A stretch of 8,950 nucleotides of DNA from JBEKTY01 sp049515555 (GCA_049515555.1 JBEKTY010000251.1:1-8950); one strand, 5' to 3'; shown: positions 1 to 5,874, numbered from the stretch's first letter. Notes: generated by a model not told the origin, from the sequence alone. Numbers and translations are program-made.

Positions 1-1
1 T

Positions 2-94
2 GACAACGCCGAAGCGATGATGGCCCTCGCGTGCCTGGACGACAGCCGCATGTGGCAAACTTACTGGACAACCCCGTATCCCGCAAGGAATTAG
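2..94 (+). CDS. Possible 3' end of an upstream gene (partial)
   Basis: Frame 2 is open from the window edge to a TAG at 92-94 and encodes about 30 residues ending in ...TPYPARN. The other two forward frames stop within the first 20 bases. Most codons end in G or C (GAC AAC GCC GCG CTC TGC CTG GAC GAC AGC CGC), as expected for a coding tail in a GC-rich genome. There is no start in the window and the tail matches no family I recognise. It could also be a chance open stretch, so the call is tentative. Confidence 0.35.
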   Translation, partial: DNAEAMMALACLDDSRMWQTYWTTPYPARN

Positions 95-220
95 CGGTGC
101 CATAAAATATGGCCGCACACGGCATTCGGCCGAGCTTGCATTCGCGTGGATTCCGATTATGCTGATACCCATTCCGCTTAACCCCTGCCCCACCTGTTCC
201 ATTCCACGGAGACCGACGCC

Positions 221-805
221 ATGAAGATGACTGCCCTGATTGCCGCGACGTTGTTGTTCCCGAGCCTGCTGCTGGCCCAGGACGCCCCCAAAGCCGAGGA
301 GAAATTCGTCAGCCTCTTCGACGGCAAGACGCTCGATGGCTGGAAGGTCCACAACTGCGAGGTCGAGGTGCAAGACGGCTGCATGTTCCTCAAGGGCGGC
401 AACGGCTGGCTGTGGGTCGAAAAGACCTACGGCGATTTCGTCCTGGAGCTGGACTGGAAGGCCCTCAAGCAGGAGCATTACGACTCGGGCGTGTTCATCC
501 GTGCGGTGCCGCCCAAAGGAAAGGCCCCCTGGCCCGGGCGCAACCAGGTCAATCTCCGCCAGGACCTCATGGGCAACATCCAGGAATACAAGGGGGCCGT
601 TTCGCGGCTGGACCTGGTCAAGCCGGGCCAGTGGAACCATTTCCGGCTGGTCGTCGTCGGCCAGACGGTCGAGCTCACGATCAACGGCAGGCAGGCCTGG
701 AAGATCGACGACTTCAAGCCGGCCAGCGGGCTGGTCGGCCTGCAGTGCGAAGTGCCCGCCGGCGGCCAGTTCCTCGTTCGCAACATTCGCATCAGCGAGC
801 GGTAA
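221..805 (+). CDS. Secreted DUF1080 / 3-keto-disaccharide hydrolase-like protein
   Basis: The protein has 194 residues. Residues 1-19 or so form a signal peptide: a Lys near the N-terminus, a hydrophobic run (ALIAATLLFPSLLLA), then a likely cut near AQ-DA, so it should act in the periplasm or outside the cell. The mature part is a single DUF1080 domain (PF06439, LamG/concanavalin-like beta sandwich). It opens with the hallmark FVSLFDGKTLDGW at 29-41, followed by the aromatic strand NGWLWVEKTYGDFVLELDW (61-79), DSGVFIRA (88-95), and the closing strands NHFRLVVVGQTVELTINGR (139-157) and GGQFLVRNIRI (181-191). Family members include 3-keto-disaccharide hydrolases, and the domain is abundant in Planctomycetota and Bacteroidota. 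The exact substrate cannot be read from the sequence. The ATG follows a GGAG at 208-211 with a 9-base gap. It is followed by a structured spacer and an exported phosphatase on the same strand, with no sign of an operon. Confidence 0.88.
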   Translation: MKMTALIAATLLFPSLLLAQDAPKAEEKFVSLFDGKTLDGWKVHNCEVEVQDGCMFLKGGNGWLWVEKTYGDFVLELDWKALKQEHYDSGVFIRAVPPKGKAPWPGRNQVNLRQDLMGNIQEYKGAVSRLDLVKPGQWNHFRLVVVGQTVELTINGRQAWKIDDFKPASGLVGLQCEVPAGGQFLVRNIRISER

Positions 806-821
806 CGACCAGCCCGCAACC

Positions 822-882
822 TTTCGCGATTCCAGAAAGCATCCTCGACACCCCTGCAGGAATTCCTCCTCGAATCGCGAAA
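822..882. repeat. 11-base perfect inverted repeat with 39-base loop
   Basis: TTTCGCGATTC at 822-832 is the exact reverse complement of GAATCGCGAAA at 872-882. The intervening stretch contains the 10-base palindrome AGGAATTCCT (858-867). The structure starts 16 bases after the DUF1080 stop. It has no T-run behind it, so a classical intrinsic terminator is not supported. A transcript-stabilising 3' structure, a dispersed repeat or a protein-binding site are possible. Confidence 0.5.
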
Positions 883-918
883 TGCAATTTAGCAGTTCCC
901 AGAGCTGAAACCGGAACG

Positions 919-964
919 GGACCGGGCGCTCCCGGGCGGGAAACCGCCTGGGGCCACCCGGTCC
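919..964. repeat. Strong 46-base hairpin with GAAA tetraloop
   Basis: An outer 8-base stem (919-926 with 957-964, GGACCGGG/CCCGGTCC) is followed by a symmetric 3x3 internal loop. An inner 10-pair stem (930-939 with 944-953, including two G-T wobbles) is closed by the GNRA-type loop GAAA at 940-943. Read as + strand RNA it would be very stable. No T-run follows. It may be a transcript structure, part of a leader RNA for the phosphatase gene, or a dispersed palindromic element. Confidence 0.6.
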
Positions 965-1041
965 TGCTCATTCCCCAAGCACCGGCGGGTCTTTGACGGT
1001 TAGCCAGGCGGGTGTTTGCCGGCGGACGCGGGGGCGTGAGC

Positions 1042-1047
1042 TACAAT
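1042..1047 (+). promoter_or_regulatory. Possible -10 box of the exported phosphatase gene
   Basis: TACAAT matches five of six bases of the sigma-70 -10 consensus and lies 62 bases before the GTG start. A TTGCCG at 1016-1021 is the nearest -35 candidate, but its 20-base spacing is long. Weak evidence overall. Confidence 0.3.
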
Positions 1048-1096
1048 TGAACGCCAACCCTGATCGGCAGAGCAAACCGTTACATTCTTTTGGGTG

Positions 1097-1101
1097 GGAG
1101 G
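1097..1101 (+). promoter_or_regulatory. Shine-Dalgarno that fixes the GTG start at 1110
   Basis: GGAGG within a purine-rich run lies 8 bases before GTG 1110. The reading frame is open further upstream to a TTG at 993, but that codon has no comparable site, and the extra residues would precede and mask a clear signal peptide. Confidence 0.8.
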
Positions 1102-1109
1102 AAGGTCAT

Positions 1110-2147
1110 GTGAAGCAACGTAAGACGATTTTGCTGGCAGCAGCCCTTGCGATGGTGTGTTTTGTAACCGCGGCACGGGCCGAGACCGATCCGCTCCCAT
1201 CCTGGAACCACACCGCGCCGAAAAAAGCCATCGTCGCCTTCGTCGAGCGGGTCACGAAAGCCGGCTCGCCGGACTTCGTGCCGCCCGCGGAGCGCATCGC
1301 CACGTTCGACAACGACGGCACGCTCTGGGCGGAGCAGCCGCTGTATTTTCAACTGCTCTTCACGCTGGACCGCGTGAAGGCCCTCGCCCCCCGGCATCCC
1401 GAGTGGAAGAATAAGGAGCCCTTCGCCTCGCTTCTCAAGGGTGACGTGAAGGAGGTGCTGGCGGGCGGCGAGCGGGCCGTGTTCGATATGACCATGGCCA
1501 CGCACGCCGGCATGAGCACCGAGGAGTTCCAGCAGATTGTCACAGACTGGCTCGCCACCGCGCGGCATCCCAAGACCCAGCGGCCTTACACCGAGATGGT
1601 GTATCAGCCCATGCTCGAACTGCTGGCCTACCTCCGCGCCCACGGCTTCAAGACCTTCATCGTCTCCGGCGGCGGCATCGAGTTCATGCGCCCCTGGACG
1701 GAAAAGGTGTATGGCATCCCGCCCGAGCAGGTCGTCGGCAGCAGCGTCAAGACGAAGTTTGAACTGCGCGACGGCAAGCCTCTGCTCCTGCGTCTGCCGG
1801 AAGTGAACTTCGTCGACGACGGGGCGGGCAAACCCGTCGGCATCAATTCACACATCGGCCGCCGTCCCATCGCCGCGTTCGGCAACTCCGACGGCGACCT
1901 GCAAATGCTCCAATGGACCGCCGCCTCCCCGGGCCCGAGTTTCTGCCTCTACGTACATCACACCGATGCCGAGCGCGAATGGGCCTACGACCGCCGGTCG
2001 AAAATCGGCCACTTCGACAAGGGGCTCGACGAAGCCATAGCCAAAGGCTGGACCGTCGTGAGCATGAAGGACGATTGGAAGCGTATCTTCGTCTCCGAGA
2101 ACCAGCAAGCGGTCGGGCTTTCGCAACCAGCTCTTTGGTCCGAGTGA
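1110..2147 (+). CDS. Exported HAD-superfamily phosphatase
   Basis: From GTG 1110 the protein has 345 residues. Residues 1-24 form a signal peptide (KQRK, a hydrophobic core LLAAALAMVCFVTAA, cut after ARA), so it should act in the periplasm. The HAD motifs are all present: motif I FDNDGT (66-71; nucleophile D67 and general acid D69), motif II FIVSGGG (183-189; S186), a conserved Lys in the GAGKPVGI segment (K241), and motif IV GNSDGD (258-263; D261, D263). The arrangement resembles phosphoserine-phosphatase-like HAD enzymes, so phosphomonoester hydrolysis is likely. The natural substrate is unknown. The last 16 residues or so after DDWKRIF look like an unconserved tail and end close to the tandem repeat at 2156. 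The gene converges on the dus gene with a 39-base gap. Confidence 0.85.
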   Translation: MKQRKTILLAAALAMVCFVTAARAETDPLPSWNHTAPKKAIVAFVERVTKAGSPDFVPPAERIATFDNDGTLWAEQPLYFQLLFTLDRVKALAPRHPEWKNKEPFASLLKGDVKEVLAGGERAVFDMTMATHAGMSTEEFQQIVTDWLATARHPKTQRPYTEMVYQPMLELLAYLRAHGFKTFIVSGGGIEFMRPWTEKVYGIPPEQVVGSSVKTKFELRDGKPLLLRLPEVNFVDDGAGKPVGINSHIGRRPIAAFGNSDGDLQMLQWTAASPGPSFCLYVHHTDAEREWAYDRRSKIGHFDKGLDEAIAKGWTVVSMKDDWKRIFVSENQQAVGLSQPALWSE

Positions 2148-2155
2148 CATAGATA

Positions 2156-2183
2156 CTGACAACCGACAACCGACAACTGACAA
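2156..2183. repeat. Tandem 7-base repeat, four units
   Basis: Four back-to-back units of C(T/C)GACAA (CTGACAA, CCGACAA, CCGACAA, CTGACAA) fill almost the whole 39-base gap between the convergent stops of the phosphatase gene and dus, ending three bases before the dus stop codon. The unit differs by one base from the CTGAAAA-type unit of the element at 3226-3312. Confidence 0.75.
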
Positions 2184-2186
2184 CCG

Positions 2187-3200
2187 CTATTGCATCCCGC
2201 CGTACCACTGGTCGAGCACGGCGTGCCACTGGTCTTTGCTCTTCACGGCCACGAAGGCCGCGCGGACTTCGTCGGCCCGGGGGTGCAGTCGGGAGGCCAG
2301 GATGCCCACCTTCCGCATGTGGGCGCAGGTGCGGCGGGGCCCGTAGAGCGCTTCGGCCAGCCGATAGTGCTCGGCCAGCACGTCGCGCTGCTCGGCCGGG
2401 GCCGGGGGCAACGCCGGCCGGCCGGCGGCAAGCTCTCGCACCTGCCGGAAGATCCACGGATTGCCGATCGCCCCCCGGGCGACCGTCACGCCGTCTACCC
2501 CGGTCCGGGCCAGCATGTCCAGGCAGTCTTGCGGCGTGAACAGGTCGCCGCTGCCCAGCACGGTGCGGTCGTGGGCGTGCTGTTTCAGCTCGCGGAGGAA
2601 CTGCCAGGAGCTGGGTCCCTCGTAGCGCTGGCGGACGGTCCGGGCGTGGACGGTAACGGCCGCCGCGCCCAGGCGGAAGGCGCCGTCGAAGATGGTGAAG
2701 AAGTTCTCCCGGCTTTGCGGGCTGTCGTCCAGGCCGCGGCGCATCTTTACGGTGAGCGGAACTTCGCTCGGCAGCGCGTCGCGGACGCGGGCCACAATCT
2801 CCAGGGCCGTCTGCGGCTGACTGAGCAGGAACCCGCCCCGGCAGCGGCCGAGGACCTTTTTGACCGGGCAGCCGAAGTTCAGGTCGACGACGTCGAAGCC
2901 GGCCTGGACGAGCTTGAGCGCGGCGGGTGCGAACTCTTCGGGCAGGGCCCCCGTCAGTTGCGCCCCGCAGGGATGCTCCTCGTCGCTCACCTGGACCAGC
3001 CGCCGGGCCTTCCGCCCCTTGGCGCTCAGAATGAGCCGATCCAGCAGCATTTCGCCCAGCACGTAGGGCGCGCCCAGCCGCCGGGCGATGATCCGCATCG
3101 GCCCGTCGCTATAGCCGCTCAGGGCGGCCTGGACCACCGGCAGGTCGAGCTCGATCCGCCCGATCCGCAGGGGGCGAAGCGGCGTTGCAACGTCGGCCAT
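2187..3200 (-). CDS. dus: tRNA-dihydrouridine synthase (DusB-like)
   Basis: The 337-residue protein is a flavin-dependent enzyme that reduces uridine to dihydrouridine in tRNA, mostly in the D-loop. Numbering from ATG 3200, it shows the FMN-barrel pattern of the family: an N-terminal segment LPVVQAALSGYSD in place of the usual LAPMxGxTD, the active-site VVDLNFGCPVKKV with catalytic Cys 111, PLTVKMRRG with Lys 152, VHART (H185, R187), GSGDLFTP (216-223) and VARGAIGNPWIF (240-251). The usual GGALL after the catalytic loop reads GGFLL. An upstream in-frame TTG at 3221 would add seven residues. ATG 3200 is chosen because GGGGGAG lies five bases before it. The enzyme acts in the cytoplasm as a single protein. 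It lies 119 bases downstream of the SDR gene, separated by a palindromic repeat, so it need not share its transcript. DusB rather than DusA/C is favoured but not proven. Confidence 0.9.
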   Translation of the reverse strand: MADVATPLRPLRIGRIELDLPVVQAALSGYSDGPMRIIARRLGAPYVLGEMLLDRLILSAKGRKARRLVQVSDEEHPCGAQLTGALPEEFAPAALKLVQAGFDVVDLNFGCPVKKVLGRCRGGFLLSQPQTALEIVARVRDALPSEVPLTVKMRRGLDDSPQSRENFFTIFDGAFRLGAAAVTVHARTVRQRYEGPSSWQFLRELKQHAHDRTVLGSGDLFTPQDCLDMLARTGVDGVTVARGAIGNPWIFRQVRELAAGRPALPPAPAEQRDVLAEHYRLAEALYGPRRTCAHMRKVGILASRLHPRADEVRAAFVAVKSKDQWHAVLDQWYGGMQ

Positions 3201-3205
3201 TTTGG

Positions 3206-3212
3206 CTCCCCC
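3206..3212 (-). promoter_or_regulatory. Shine-Dalgarno fixing the dus start
   Basis: On the - strand GGGGGAG is followed by five bases (CCAAA) and the ATG at 3200. This favours that ATG over the TTG at 3221. Confidence 0.65.
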
Positions 3213-3225
3213 TTCCGCCAAGTTT

Positions 3226-3312
3226 AGTTTTCAGTTTTCAGTGTTCGGTGTTCAGCATCAAGTCTCATGCCTTCCGGCATTGGCTGAAAACTGAAAACTG
3301 AAAACTGAACAC
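3226..3312. repeat. Palindromic element built of 7-base repeats
   Basis: The left arm carries four heptads (AGTTTTC twice, AGTGTTC, GGTGTTC; 3226-3253). The right arm carries three GAAAACT units (3286-3306) flanked by GCT and GAACAC. The arms are complementary and can pair in more than one register. The centre holds a separate perfect hairpin, ATGCC-TTCC-GGCAT (3267-3280). The element fills most of the spacer between the SDR and dus genes. On the - strand no T-run follows it, so a standard terminator is uncertain. It looks like a dispersed intergenic repeat. Confidence 0.75.
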
Positions 3313-3319
3313 GCCTTAG

Positions 3320-4099
3320 CTAAAACCAAGCGGCCGTGAAGCCGCCGTCGACGTTGACGTGCGTGCCGGTGATGAAACTGCCCGCCCGGGGCGAGACCAG
3401 CAGCAGCAGTGCGCCGATCAGCTCGGCCGGCTCGCCGAAGCGGCGCATGGGGGTGTGCCCCATGATGTTCTCGATCCGCTGCGGGTCGAGCAGTTTGCGG
3501 TTCTGCTCGGCGGGGAAGAAGCCGGGGCAGATGGCGTTGACCCGCACGCCATGGCCGGCCAGGTCCTGGGCGACGTTGCGGGTCAGATTCAAAACGGCTG
3601 CCTTCGAGGCCGAATAGGCGAATACCCGCGACAGCGGCAGGTGCGAGGTGACGCTGCCGATGTTGACGATCGCCCCGCCGCCCGAGCGGACCATGTGCCG
3701 GCCGAAGACCTGGCAGGCCTGGAACACGGCCCGCAGGTTGATCGTCAGAATGCGGTCCCAGTCGGCGTCGGTGGCTTCCAGGAAGCTGTTGCCGACGTTG
3801 ACGCCCGCGCAGTTGACCAGGATATTGGCCCGGCCGGTCTGCTGGATCGCGGCGGCCAGCAGGTTTTCGATCGATTCGCGCCGGGTAACATCGACGGTGG
3901 CGAAGCCGGCCGACAAGCCGGCCTGTTCCAGCTCGGCGGCGCGGGCCGTGCAGGCCGGCTCGAGCAGGTCGGCGATGAGCACGCGAGCGCCGGCCCGGCC
4001 CAGGCCGCCGGCCAGGGCCCCGCCCAGCACCCCGGCCCCGCCGATCACGACGGCCGTCTGGCCCTCCAGTCCGAACAGATCGTTTAAGAAATCAGGCAT
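3320..4099 (-). CDS. SDR-family NAD(P)-dependent oxidoreductase, YjmF/fructuronate-reductase-like
   Basis: This is a 259-residue classical short-chain dehydrogenase with a Rossmann fold. The nucleotide loop GGAGVLGG is at 20-27, and Asp 44 ends beta 2, which favours NAD(H) over NADP(H). NCAG is at 96-99. The catalytic tetrad is N121, S149, Y162 (YSASK) and K166. The C-terminal half, with PGFFPAEQNRKLL (192-204), TPMRRFGEPAELIGALL (216-232) and FITGTHVNVDGGF (242-254), resembles from memory the B. subtilis YjmF (UxuB-type SDR) pattern. D-mannonate/fructuronate oxidoreduction or a related gluconate/keto-sugar reaction is therefore the best guess. The generic SDR call is near certain; the substrate is inferred. 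The neighbour Gnd also handles sugar acids. The ATG 4099 has a modest GGGA about 9 bases upstream. The gene is 207 bases from gnd across a REP-like inverted repeat. Confidence 0.88.
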   Translation of the reverse strand: MPDFLNDLFGLEGQTAVVIGGAGVLGGALAGGLGRAGARVLIADLLEPACTARAAELEQAGLSAGFATVDVTRRESIENLLAAAIQQTGRANILVNCAGVNVGNSFLEATDADWDRILTINLRAVFQACQVFGRHMVRSGGGAIVNIGSVTSHLPLSRVFAYSASKAAVLNLTRNVAQDLAGHGVRVNAICPGFFPAEQNRKLLDPQRIENIMGHTPMRRFGEPAELIGALLLLVSPRAGSFITGTHVNVDGGFTAAWF

Positions 4100-4144
4100 G
4101 GTGCGTTTCCCGGTTCGAATTCTGGTGGGACTGCACTGCGATCG

Positions 4145-4268
4145 GTCCCCATCTCCCTCCGGGAGAGGGCCGGGGTGAGGGGAAGTGTGAGTTGGTCACG
4201 GTAGCTCAAGAGACAGTATCCTCAAACAGTTTCCCTCACCCTAACCCTCTCCCGGAGGGAGAGGGGAC
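4145..4268. repeat. REP-like inverted pair between gnd and the SDR gene
   Basis: A 40-base copy at 4145-4184 and a 38-base copy at 4231-4268 are near-perfect reverse complements of each other, with about 46 bases between. The second copy also folds by itself: CCCTCTCCC (4244-4252), loop GGA, GGGAGAGGG (4256-4264). The first copy has a smaller version (TCTCCC/GGGAGA). The CCCTCACCC...CCCTCTCCC wording resembles, from memory, a palindromic repeat dispersed in many GC-rich bacterial genomes, similar to REP/BIME units. It may act as a 3' structure for gnd mRNA, read on the - strand. Confidence 0.75.
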
Positions 4269-4279
4269 CGGGCGTCTAC

Positions 4280-4301
4280 AATCCCCAAATCCCCAAATCC
4301 C
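4280..4301. repeat. Tandem 8-base repeat next to the gnd stop
   Basis: Two full units of ATCCCCAA (4281-4296) and a partial third (ATCCC) lie in tandem, ending within about six bases of the gnd stop codon at 4307-4309. It is a short simple repeat of unknown role. Confidence 0.6.
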
Positions 4302-4306
4302 TGCGA

Positions 4307-5716
4307 TCACGGTTTCCGCAGCGCGAGCCAATCGCTGTGGAAGATGCCCGGCCTGTCGATGCGGGCGTAGGTATGCGCGCCGAAATAGTCGCGTTGGGCT
4401 TGCAGCAGGTTGGCCGGCAGGCGTTGGCTGCGATAGCCATCGTAGTAGGCCAACGCGGCGGAGATGGCGGGCGTGGGGATGCCCAGCCGGACGGCCGTGG
4501 CCACCACATTGCGCCAGGGCCCCTGGGCCTGCGTTACCGCGTCGCGGAAGTAGGGCGCCAGGAGCAGGTTCTCGAGCTTCGCGTCGGCGTCGAAGGCCTC
4601 CTTGATCCGCTGGAGGAACACGGCGCGGATAATGCACCCGCCCCGCCACAGCAGCGCGATCGGGCCAAATTCCAGCGGCCACTTGTGCTCGGCGGCGGCG
4701 GCCTGAAGCTGCACGAACCCCTGCGCGTAGCTGCAAATCTTCGAGGCGTAGAGGGCCTGGCGGACGTCGCCGATGAATGCCTGGCAGTCGCCCTCGTAGC
4801 GGCCCGTGGGACCGGAGAGCACCTTGGCCGCCCGGGCCCGCGACTGCCACATCGCCGACAGGCATCGGGCGTAGACCGCCTCGGTGACCAGCGTGCTGGG
4901 CACGCCCAGGTCCAAGGCCAACTGGCTCATCCATTTGCCGGTGCCCTTGGCCCCCGCCGCGTCCAGGATCAGGTCTACCAGGTGCCGGCCGGTCTCCGGG
5001 TCGCGGGCGCCGAAGATGTCGCGGGTAATCTCGATCAGGTAGCTGTCCAGCTCGCCCCGGTTCCACTCGGCAAACACGTCGTAGAGCTGTTCGTTGGTCA
5101 GGCCCAGGGCATTCTTGAGCACCCAGTAGGCCTCGCCGATGAGCTGCATGTCGCCGTACTCGATGCCGTTGTGGACCATTTTGACGTAATGGCCGGCGCC
5201 CCGCGGACCGACCCACTGGCAGCAGGGACTGTCCTTGTTCGGCCCGACCTTGGCCGCGATGGCCTGGAAGATGGGGCGGACCAGGGGCCAGGCGTCGGGG
5301 CTTCCGCCGGGCATCATGCTGGGGCCCTTCAGCGCCCCTTCTTCGCCACCCGATACGCCCGTGCCCACGTACAAGAGGCCCTTCGACTCGACGTAGGCCG
5401 TCCGCCGCTCGGTCTCGCTGAACAGCGTGTTGCCGCCGTCGATGATGACGTCGCCGGGTGCCATCAGCGGAATGAGCTTGTCGGTGAACTCGTCGACGGC
5501 CGCCCCCGCCTTGACCATCAGCATGATCTTGCGGGGCGGCTTGAGGCTTTCGACCAACTCCTGGAGCGAATGGCAGCCGACGAAGTTCTTCCCCGCGGCC
5601 CGGCCGTGGATAAAATCGTCCACTTTGCTCGTGGTCCGGTTGAACACCGCCACGCTAAACCCGCGGCTCTCGACGTTCAGGGCCAGGTTCTCGCCCATCA
5701 CGGCCAGGCCGATCAA
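4307..5716 (-). CDS. gnd: 6-phosphogluconate dehydrogenase, decarboxylating
   Basis: The product oxidises and decarboxylates 6-phosphogluconate to ribulose 5-phosphate with NADP+ in the pentose phosphate pathway, usually as a cytoplasmic homodimer. In the 469-residue reading from TTG 5716 one sees the dinucleotide loop GLAVMG (3-8), NRT (26-28) for NADP, MVKAG (67-71), IIDGGN (91-96), GVSGGEEGALKGPSMMPGG (120-138), the catalytic GHYVKMVHNGIEYG (175-188; K179, E186) and the C-terminal RDYFGAHTYARID (442-454). Length and motifs are normal for the long, bacterial/eukaryotic type. The start is odd. In-frame codons upstream continue the conserved first strand (C-D-F-G-L-I-G), but no ATG, GTG or TTG precedes it before the TAG at 5744-5746; only ATT 5738-5740 is available. 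TTG 5716 is given here as the conservative start, though it clips the first strand. Confidence 0.93.
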   Translation of the reverse strand: MIGLAVMGENLALNVESRGFSVAVFNRTTSKVDDFIHGRAAGKNFVGCHSLQELVESLKPPRKIMLMVKAGAAVDEFTDKLIPLMAPGDVIIDGGNTLFSETERRTAYVESKGLLYVGTGVSGGEEGALKGPSMMPGGSPDAWPLVRPIFQAIAAKVGPNKDSPCCQWVGPRGAGHYVKMVHNGIEYGDMQLIGEAYWVLKNALGLTNEQLYDVFAEWNRGELDSYLIEITRDIFGARDPETGRHLVDLILDAAGAKGTGKWMSQLALDLGVPSTLVTEAVYARCLSAMWQSRARAAKVLSGPTGRYEGDCQAFIGDVRQALYASKICSYAQGFVQLQAAAAEHKWPLEFGPIALLWRGGCIIRAVFLQRIKEAFDADAKLENLLLAPYFRDAVTQAQGPWRNVVATAVRLGIPTPAISAALAYYDGYRSQRLPANLLQAQRDYFGAHTYARIDRPGIFHSDWLALRKP

Positions 5717-5740
5717 ACCGAAGTCGCATTTATTTGCAAT

Positions 5741-5746
5741 ATTCTA
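5741..5746 (-). promoter_or_regulatory. Possible -10 box upstream of gnd
   Basis: On the - strand TAGAAT matches five of six bases of the -10 consensus. It sits in a local AT-rich patch just before the gnd frame. No good -35 box is found 16-18 bases upstream. Transcription from here would start near 5734, after the ATT candidate start codon, which conflicts with using that codon. Confidence 0.3.
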
Positions 5747-5772
5747 ACCTGATCGTGCTCGAAAACTCTTGG

Positions 5773-5799
5773 GGCGGGGCGAGCACAGCGAGCCCCGCC
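5773..5799. repeat. Short GC-rich inverted repeat upstream of gnd
   Basis: GGCGGGGC (5773-5780) pairs perfectly with GCCCCGCC (5792-5799) across an 11-base loop. It lies downstream of the antitoxin gene on the - strand and could end that transcript, although only AAGAGTTTTC follows rather than a true T-run. Confidence 0.45.
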
Positions 5800-5874
5800 A
5801 GAATCCGTGGAGAACTCACGATGGGGCTCGCGGCGCTCGACGCACCGAATCATCTGCCCCAGACGTGTACCGTC

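Larger units (their letters stand above)
806..1109 (+). other. 304-base non-coding spacer with two inverted repeats
   Basis: No convincing gene is seen between the DUF1080 stop and the GTG of the next gene. Frames open across it lack ribosome sites, and the TTG at 993 that would extend the next gene is not preferred. The spacer holds an 11-base inverted repeat (822-832 with 872-882), a 46-base hairpin with a GAAA loop (919-964), a possible -10 box TACAAT (1042-1047) and a Shine-Dalgarno sequence (1097-1101). It may combine a 3' end for the upstream gene with a promoter and leader for the downstream gene. Confidence 0.7.

Noticed and set aside
111..131. Small inverted repeat GGCCG/CGGCC as terminator of the upstream gene
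   Set aside because: Only five pairs with an 11-base loop and no T-run; too weak in GC-rich DNA.
136..163. Promoter TTGCAT-16 bases-TATGCT before the DUF1080 gene
   Set aside because: Only three and four of six consensus bases match; not better than chance without expression data.
993..1109. N-terminal extension of the exported phosphatase from TTG 993
   Set aside because: The GTG at 1110 has a strong GGAGG at proper distance and begins a clear signal peptide, which an extra 39 residues would bury.
2156..2183. CRISPR array
   Set aside because: The units are 7 bases and directly adjacent with no spacers, and no cas genes are present.
2190..3227. 345-residue open frame on the + strand opposite dus
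   Set aside because: Antisense shadow of a well-supported dus gene in GC-rich DNA; its translation shows no recognisable domain.
4337..5752. 471-residue open frame on the + strand opposite gnd
   Set aside because: Shadow of gnd, whose motifs run along nearly the whole - strand frame; the antisense protein has low-complexity composition.
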